From Chloroflexota bacterium (GTDB lineage: Bacteria > Chloroflexota > Dehalococcoidia > UBA3495): a stretch of DNA of 19,022 bases. Both the position numbers and the translations under genes were made by a program. Positions 13,788 to 19,022 of the stretch are shown here, in pieces (the stretch's first letter is position 1; each line of letters begins with the position of its first letter). Location: positions 1 to 19,022 of the forward strand of contig JADFNR010000067.1 in NCBI GenBank assembly GCA_022563275.1, given 5' to 3'. Under the pieces are notes generated by a model, which saw only the letters and a program-made list of their open reading frames with translations, was not told the DNA's origin and made no database searches.

Positions 13788-14804
13788 TCAAGGGTCTATC
13801 CCGTAGACCCTTGCCGCTGTGTCATGGAACATGGCCGCGCGTTCGGTATCCGAATAATCTTTGGATAGAATCTTGAACGCGTTATACATCACGTTGTAAG
13901 AAAAGGACACCTTGTCCGGCGGGAAATTGCTTTCGAACATGCACCGGTCCGGGCCGAATTGCTCGATACAGTGATTCATCCAGGGGGCCATGGCTTCCGC
14001 CAACTCTTCCGAGCCGATTGGGACCCCTCTGGAGTGCCAGCCATAACCGAACCGGGGCATGCCCATGCCGCCGAGTTTCATCGTGACATTGGGGCAGGCC
14101 GCAACCGCGGCGATGCCTTCTCTCCAATGGGGAATTATCTCGTCGTCCTTGTTGGCGTATATGCCCACACGGCTAACGCCGCCGATGTGATTCACGATGA
14201 CCGGCAGGTCCGGCACGGCCCTGGCGAAGTCGGCAATCTCCGGCAATTGGGGGAAGGACTGCATGAGGTCCAGGCACAGCCCGCTTTGACTCAGAACCTT
14301 GGCCCCTTCCAGAAAGTCGGCGTTGGCCAAGATACCCTCGGTTTCCCGGTTGTCCCAATCAGGGTCGGGGTTCCAGGTCACGTTGTGGCGAATGCCCCGA
14401 AACCGGTTTGGGCTGGCCGCCTGTAATGCTTCCAGGACGGGCGCCACATTGCCGGCCAACTTGAGGTCGGCGTGACCGATTATGGCCGCGGCCGCCCTGG
14501 CCGGGCCGTAGACACCACTGGCGCTGGCCGCGGCCAGGCCTTGGACAAATTCAACCTCGCCGACCGGGCGCAGCTCAGCCGGGCCGCCGGACCGGTACAT
14601 CGACCTGGCCTCGAGGAAGACGGTAGACCGGACATTGTGGCCGCTGTAGATGTCGCCGTTCAGCTCATGGAGGAGATACCGCTGGTAGGGGGTGCTCTGG
14701 GGGCGGAGGTCCCAAAAATGGTGGTGGGGATCACAGATGGGAAGCTCCGGCTCCAAAGTGGGTTCCTGGGTTAAAGCGAGCCAATCATTGCCACCGAATG
14801 CCAT
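13788..14804 (-). CDS. Amidohydrolase-2 family metal-dependent hydrolase
   Basis: A 338-residue TIM-barrel hydrolase of the amidohydrolase_2 family, which includes lactonases such as 2-pyrone-4,6-dicarboxylate lactonase and some decarboxylases. Metal-site signatures: DPHHHFWD (His27 and His29), FRGIRHNVTW, VIVNHIGG in the middle, and a C-terminal MFESNFPPDK where the catalytic Asp belongs. The ATG has GGAGGTG about 5 bases upstream. The MetE-like gene lies 162 bp upstream on the same strand. It most likely opens a lactone or cleaves a C-C or C-O bond in a breakdown pathway; the substrate is unknown. A hairpin overlaps its last codons and stop. Confidence 0.9.
   Translation of the reverse strand: MAFGGNDWLALTQEPTLEPELPICDPHHHFWDLRPQSTPYQRYLLHELNGDIYSGHNVRSTVFLEARSMYRSGGPAELRPVGEVEFVQGLAAASASGVYGPARAAAAIIGHADLKLAGNVAPVLEALQAASPNRFRGIRHNVTWNPDPDWDNRETEGILANADFLEGAKVLSQSGLCLDLMQSFPQLPEIADFARAVPDLPVIVNHIGGVSRVGIYANKDDEIIPHWREGIAAVAACPNVTMKLGGMGMPRFGYGWHSRGVPIGSEELAEAMAPWMNHCIEQFGPDRCMFESNFPPDKVSFSYNVMYNAFKILSKDYSDTERAAMFHDTAARVYGIDP
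13789..13813 (-). terminator. Hairpin overlapping the amidohydrolase stop codon
   Basis: CAAGGGTCTA and TAGACCCTTG are perfect 10-bp arms around a 5-nt loop. On the minus strand the hairpin is followed by ATCTAAAATT, not by a clean T run. It could be a weak terminator between the two convergent genes, or it may work from the plus side for the LLM gene ending at 13706. Confidence 0.4.
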
Positions 14805-14966
14805 GACCGCACCTCCGCTCGTTTGGTTAGCGGCCCGATGATAACATAGCCCGATTTTATGCCATACCGAATCGTTCCTTACAAGGCGCAGCGGGGTCTG
14901 ATGCGGTCAGATAAGACCGAGGTTATCTCTGAAAAGGCGGTGATGTTGCGATGAATCCATCTAGCC

Positions 14967-16136
14967 TTAAGACGACCAGAGTTTTTTCGTGGCCAGAGCC
15001 GCTCCTTCCGTCAATGCCTGCAACTTAGCCCACATGATTGATGAGTGGACCCGGACAGTGAAGGCGCCTTGGGAGAACCCGCAATCGGTCCCGGCGATGA
15101 CGTTTTCCTTCCCCAACAGTCGAGCGTAGTTCGTGATGCGCAAGGCTACTAATTCTGGATGCTCTACGAGGTTGGTGGTGTGGGCTACCACCCCGGGGAT
15201 GAGAATTTTGCCGTCGGGCAGTTTGACATTCTCCCAGACCTGCCACTCATGCTCGTGCCGGGGATTCGCGGCCTCGATGCAATAGGCGCCGGCGCGAATC
15301 CGCAAGATGATATCGACAATATCCTTAAGAGGCACATCGGTGACGTGGGGGCCGTGCCAGCTTCCCCAGCACAGGTGGTAGCGAACACGGTCCTCGGGAA
15401 TGCCCTCCAGGGCGTGGTTGATGGCATCGACCCGCATCGAGGCAAATTTGCGGTATTCCTCTATGGTCGGCGCGGGGTCCGGCATTCCGTATTGGGTTAC
15501 GACTCGAGGGTCATCCAACTGGAGGATGAAGCCCGCGTCCACTATCGCTTTATATTCCTCATGCATGGCATCGGCGATGGCGAAAAGGTAGGCTTCATCG
15601 GTGGGGTAATACTCGTTCTTCCGCTGGAGTTCGATCGTGCCGGGCGCCACCGCGGGGATGAACGCCTCCGTGTGATTCGTTACGGCCAGCGCCGCTTTGA
15701 AGTTTTCGATGTCGCTCTGTACCGCCGCGTGGCCCTGGTAAGTGATGGGACCGGTGCAGACCACCGGCCTCCCGGAGGCGGTCTCAGCCGTCCGGTCGTA
15801 TTCCTGATAAAACTCTCGAAATATCATCCGGTCCCGCCCCCAGTTGAGCAAAACACCCTGATTGGGGTCCTTGGGGCGAGATTCAAAACCGGTGAGACGC
15901 TCGTTGACGTAGGCCGAAAATCCAGACTTCCCGTATTCGCCGTCGCTGGGAACGTCCACGCCTTCCGCCAACTGCCTTTGCACTACCTCGGTGACCGCGG
16001 CCTTGACTCTCCCAGCCAGTTCTTCCCGGTCGTAATCTTGGCCGGTTTCCTTGGCCCGCATCAAATCTCTGATCTCGGGTGGACGCACCAGGCTGCCCAC
16101 GTGGGTGGTTAGGATTCGAGAGGAACTATTTTCCAT
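14967..16136 (-). CDS. MetE C-terminal-like zinc methyltransferase (cobalamin-independent methionine synthase family)
   Basis: A 389-residue stand-alone protein matching only the catalytic C-terminal domain of MetE. It has HVGSLVRPPEIRDLM at the start, VPSDGEYGKSGF (about 60-75), and a full zinc/thiol site: His254 and Cys256 (YHLC), Glu288 (CIEAANP) and Cys352 (GTDCGF), matching the His-x-Cys, Glu, Cys set of MetE. The loop between Cys256 and Glu288 is about 10 residues longer than in MetE. The N-terminal folate-binding half is absent, so the methyl or alkyl donor may not be methyl-tetrahydrofolate. Such short forms are often annotated as methionine synthase II or as epoxyalkane:coenzyme M transferase-like. 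GGAGG supports ATG 16136; ATG 16148 is the alternative. Confidence 0.88.
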   Translation of the reverse strand: MENSSSRILTTHVGSLVRPPEIRDLMRAKETGQDYDREELAGRVKAAVTEVVQRQLAEGVDVPSDGEYGKSGFSAYVNERLTGFESRPKDPNQGVLLNWGRDRMIFREFYQEYDRTAETASGRPVVCTGPITYQGHAAVQSDIENFKAALAVTNHTEAFIPAVAPGTIELQRKNEYYPTDEAYLFAIADAMHEEYKAIVDAGFILQLDDPRVVTQYGMPDPAPTIEEYRKFASMRVDAINHALEGIPEDRVRYHLCWGSWHGPHVTDVPLKDIVDIILRIRAGAYCIEAANPRHEHEWQVWENVKLPDGKILIPGVVAHTTNLVEHPELVALRITNYARLLGKENVIAGTDCGFSQGAFTVRVHSSIMWAKLQALTEGAALATKKLWSS

Positions 16137-16167
16137 CGCAGCCTCCATCGCGGCCCTTGTACAGGTT

Positions 16168-16219
16168 GCCCGGTATATCGGGGAGACGCACAGCCTCCGG
16201 CGGAGCTCAGGACGAGCGG
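16168..16219. repeat. Degenerate interspersed repeat between the MetE-like gene and ileS
   Basis: CCCGGTATATCGGGGAG (compare the palindrome at 9026) is followed by GCTCAGGACGAGCGG (16205-16219), the conserved half of the repeat family seen at 11094 and 12537. Confidence 0.5.
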
Positions 16220-16246
16220 CGTTTTCTGGGCTTCAAAATCCCCAGC

Positions 16247-19022
16247 TCACACCTGCTGGACGGCCAGGGTGATCTCCATGCCTTCAACCTTGAAGACCTC
16301 GCTGGCGGCGCCGGTGTCCGGCGTGCCGTCCACAAGCTGCGTGCTCAGGGTTTCGTCGCGGATGTAGTCCGAGAAGGCTCCCTGCATCACTTCCGCGAAC
16401 GCAGGTGGGCCCTGGTAGTAGGTCACGATGCGGTCGGTGACGTCGAATTTGGCCGACCGGCGCATGCCCTGGATGCGGTGCACCACCTCCCGGGCCAGGC
16501 CCTCTTCGGCCAGCTCAGGCGAGATATCGCCGTCCACGGCCACCATGTACCCGCCCTCCAGCGACACGGTGTAATTGTCCACTGTAACCGCTGTTTCGGT
16601 CTGGTCTCCAGCTTCCTCCAACGCCTGCCGCACAAGCGGAGCGTCGTCTTCCAGGACCTGGATGTTCTTGACGTTCAACTCTTCCAGGACCTGGGGCCGC
16701 ACCTGGCCGATGTACTCCCGCTCTTCCGGAGTGCGGACCTTCACCAGCACATTGGCCAGGGGTTGGCGCACTTTCAGTCCCGCCTTGGACCGCGCGGCCC
16801 GGCCCATGCTGGAGATGCGCATGGCCAACTGAGTGGCTTCCATCAGTGGCTGGTCGACCAGGGACGGGTCGGCCACCGGGTACTCTGACAGGTGAATGCT
16901 GTCAGGCGCGGATGGGTCCACCGAGCAGACCAGGTTTTGGTACATCTCCTCGGAGATGAAGGGGGCCAAGGGGGCCATCAGCTTGGCCACTGTCACCAAG
17001 CAGGTGTGCAGGGTGATGTAGCCCGACAGCTTGTCGGCGTCGCCTTCGTGCCTCCAGAAACGGCGGCGGCTGCGGCGCACGTACCAGTTGGACAACTGGT
17101 CGATGAACACCTGGATGCGCCGCCCGGCGTCGGTGGGCTCATAGCCATCCATGTGGGCGTCGACCTGGGCGATCATAGTGTTCAGCTCGGACAGCACCCA
17201 ACGGTCCAATTCGTTCTCCGGCTTCCAGCCATCGGGCTTCTGGGACGGGTCGAACTTGTCGATCTCAGCGTAGCCGATGAAGAAGGAATAGACGTTCCAC
17301 AGTGTGAGCATCACCTTGCGCAGGGTCTCGCTGACCAGCTTGCCGGAGAACCGCCTGGGCTCGCCCGGCTGGGACGCGGTGAACAGGTACCAGCGCAGGG
17401 CGTCGGCGCCGTGCTCGTCCAGCACCGACAGAGGATCGACCACGTTGCCCACCCGCTTGCTCATCTTTCGGCCCTTCTCGTCCAGGATCAGGCCCAGGCA
17501 GATGACGTTCTTGTATGCCGGTTGGCCCTTTAGCAGGATGGACAGGGCGTGCAGGCTGTAGAACCAGCCACGGGTCTGGTCCACCGCCTCGCAGATGTAG
17601 TCGGCGGGGAAGCGGCCGTCCGTGTCGATGCTCTTGTTCTCGAAGGGGTAGTGCCACTGGGCGAAGGGCATGGCCCCCGAGTCGAACCAGGCGTCCATGA
17701 CCTCAGGGATCCGGTGCATCTTTCCGGAGCAATCTTCGGCGGTGCAGTCGAGGATGATGTCATCCACGTAGGGCCGGTGGAGGTCCAAGTCATCTAGGTT
17801 CCCGTTAACCCCGGCCATTCCCTTAAGCTCATCCACACCGCCGACGCAGATGGTGTGGCCGCATTCTTGACACCGCCAGATGGGGATGGGCGTGCCCCAG
17901 TAGCGCTCCCTGGAGATGGCCCAGTCCACATTGTTCCGCAGCCACTCGCCGAAGCGCCCGTCCTTGATGTACTCGGGGTACCAGTTGATGGTGTCGTTTC
18001 CCTCGACCAACTGGTCTTTCAAGGCCGAGGTCCGGATGTACCAGGAACTCTTGGCGTAGTAGAGCAGCGGCGTGTCGCAGCGCCAGCAGAAGGGGTAGGT
18101 GTGGCGGTAGATATCCCGGTGGAAGAGCAGGCCGCGGCCCTTCAGGTCTTCCATGATCTCTTCGTCGGCGTCCTTCACGAACTTGCCGGCGAAGGGGTAG
18201 CTGCCGGTGATGATCCCCTGAAGGTCCACGGGCTGAACGAAGGAAAGCTCGTTCTCCCGGCCAACGCCCAGGTCATCGTCTCCGAAAGCGGGGGCGATGT
18301 GGACGATTCCGGTGCCGTCGTCCAGGGAGACAAACTCGGCGGCGATGACCTGGGGCGCGAAATCTCCGCCGTCCTCAAGCTCGGTGACCATTCCGCCAGG
18401 CCCGGGCCGGTGCACGAACCGCTGCACCTGAGAGCCAAACTCGTTGGGATCATAGAGGGGTGTGTAGCCCAGCCCCACCAGGTCGGAGCCCTTGACTGAG
18501 CCGACGATGGTGTGTTCTTGTTTGATATTGGCCGAGACCAATGCTTGCGCCAGCACCAAACGGTGGCGGCCGCCTTCGTCTTCCAGTTCAACGATGCTGT
18601 AGTCGGCGTCCTTGTCCACGGCCAGGGCCGTGTTGCCGGGCAGGGTCCATGGCGTGGTGGTCCAAGCCAGAAAGAACACGTCAAAATCGCCGGCGCCCAG
18701 CTTTTCTAGGACGGCGGCTTTGTCCCCGGCCTTTCCTGATGTAGCCGCCGGGTCAACCTGGAACTTGACGAAGACCGAGGGGTCGGGCGTGTTCTCCCGG
18801 TAGCCCAGGGCCACCTCGTGGGAGCTGAGGCTGGTCACGCAGCGGGGACAGTGTGGAGTGCCGCGCATGGTCTGGTAGAGCAGGTCCCGGTCCCACAGGG
18901 TTTTCAGCATCCACCAGCCGGACTCGATGTAGTCGTTGTGCAGCGTGACGTATGGGTCTTCCATGTCGACCCAGTAGCCGATGCGGTCGGTCATGGTCTC
19001 CCACTCTTTCACGTAGCGGAAG
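16247..19022 (-). CDS. ileS: Isoleucyl-tRNA synthetase, 5' end beyond window
   Basis: 924 residues plus stop are visible. The N-terminal part with the HIGH motif is outside. The visible part begins FRYVKEWETMTDRIGYWVDM, followed by PYVTLHNDYIESGWWMLK. The CP1 editing domain includes WTTTPWTLPGNTALAV and GTGIVHIAPAFGDDD, then CWRCDTPLLYYAKSSWYI and the catalytic RYWGTPIPIW. KMSKR is at 17453-17467. The helical anticodon-binding domain and a C-terminal region follow. It charges tRNA-Ile and edits valine. Features such as DMEDPYVT and HIAPAFGDDD suggest the eukaryote-like (type 2) IleRS branch, which is often mupirocin-resistant; that is an inference. The stop is 111 bp before the MetE-like start on the same strand. 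Confidence 0.97.
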   Translation of the reverse strand, partial: FRYVKEWETMTDRIGYWVDMEDPYVTLHNDYIESGWWMLKTLWDRDLLYQTMRGTPHCPRCVTSLSSHEVALGYRENTPDPSVFVKFQVDPAATSGKAGDKAAVLEKLGAGDFDVFFLAWTTTPWTLPGNTALAVDKDADYSIVELEDEGGRHRLVLAQALVSANIKQEHTIVGSVKGSDLVGLGYTPLYDPNEFGSQVQRFVHRPGPGGMVTELEDGGDFAPQVIAAEFVSLDDGTGIVHIAPAFGDDDLGVGRENELSFVQPVDLQGIITGSYPFAGKFVKDADEEIMEDLKGRGLLFHRDIYRHTYPFCWRCDTPLLYYAKSSWYIRTSALKDQLVEGNDTINWYPEYIKDGRFGEWLRNNVDWAISRERYWGTPIPIWRCQECGHTICVGGVDELKGMAGVNGNLDDLDLHRPYVDDIILDCTAEDCSGKMHRIPEVMDAWFDSGAMPFAQWHYPFENKSIDTDGRFPADYICEAVDQTRGWFYSLHALSILLKGQPAYKNVICLGLILDEKGRKMSKRVGNVVDPLSVLDEHGADALRWYLFTASQPGEPRRFSGKLVSETLRKVMLTLWNVYSFFIGYAEIDKFDPSQKPDGWKPENELDRWVLSELNTMIAQVDAHMDGYEPTDAGRRIQVFIDQLSNWYVRRSRRRFWRHEGDADKLSGYITLHTCLVTVAKLMAPLAPFISEEMYQNLVCSVDPSAPDSIHLSEYPVADPSLVDQPLMEATQLAMRISSMGRAARSKAGLKVRQPLANVLVKVRTPEEREYIGQVRPQVLEELNVKNIQVLEDDAPLVRQALEEAGDQTETAVTVDNYTVSLEGGYMVAVDGDISPELAEEGLAREVVHRIQGMRRSAKFDVTDRIVTYYQGPPAFAEVMQGAFSDYIRDETLSTQLVDGTPDTGAASEVFKVEGMEITLAVQQV

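Noticed and set aside
14895..14919. Small hairpins (CGGTC...GACCG) upstream of the amidohydrolase as a riboswitch
   Set aside because: Only 5-bp stems with no known aptamer pattern; could be chance in GC-rich DNA.
1..19022. CRISPR array, tRNA or rRNA genes, insertion sequence transposase
   Set aside because: I looked for regular spaced repeats, cloverleaf-like stretches and transposase motifs and saw none.

Overview
The window is a GC-rich piece of bacterial chromosome with an aerobic, heterotrophic gene content. I think it comes from a Chloroflexota bacterium of the Dehalococcoidia/SAR202 type. Three things point that way: a lipoprotein with a long Pro/Thr-rich linker of the TATPxPTATP kind, many FMN-dependent luciferase-like oxidoreductases beside an SDR, a GMC oxidoreductase, a phosphotriesterase-like enzyme and an amidohydrolase, and a scattered family of short repeats (TTCGACA.GCTCAGG and its complement) in the gaps. 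This placement is an inference from style, not a search.

Layout. 1-1783 (minus): the 5' part of a GMC oxidoreductase, preceded by a gene that I read as a selenoprotein, a glutaredoxin domain fused to a DinB domain. 1980-3908 (plus): a secreted zinc peptidase-like lipoprotein. 3909-4293: a gap with a deleted remnant of a second GMC gene. 4294-6107 (plus): a tight two-gene operon of an LLM-class flavin oxidoreductase and an SDR dehydrogenase. 6141-7911 (minus): an AT-richer HNH nuclease gene and a phosphotriesterase-family hydrolase. 7912-9288: 1.4 kb with no intact gene, holding a decayed GAF-LuxR regulator gene, a perfect operator-like palindrome and repeat elements. 9289-10965 (plus): the catalytic subunit of an acyl-CoA mutase of the methylmalonyl-CoA mutase family. 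11178-12528 (minus): a flavodoxin-like protein and the DNA glycosylase MutM. 12696-13706 (plus): a second LLM-class oxidoreductase. 13788-16136 (minus): an amidohydrolase and a stand-alone MetE-C-like zinc methyltransferase. 16247-19022 (minus): isoleucyl-tRNA synthetase, cut by the window end.

How the genes work together. Most of the enzymes fit oxidation and hydrolysis of diverse organic compounds: GMC, LLM and SDR enzymes oxidise, the PTE-like and amidohydrolase-2 enzymes hydrolyse esters or lactones, and the mutase would rearrange branched acyl-CoAs. IleRS and MutM are housekeeping genes. The two gene remnants and many repeats show that the gaps are places of deletion and rearrangement.

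The main find is at 1022-1783. An in-frame UGA lies exactly at the first active-site Cys position (residue 11, UxxC) of a glutaredoxin-like domain. A good ribosome binding site lies upstream, 242 undisturbed codons follow, and a hairpin starts 10 nt after the UGA. Conventional gene calling would start this gene at an internal ATG (1666) and lose the active site.
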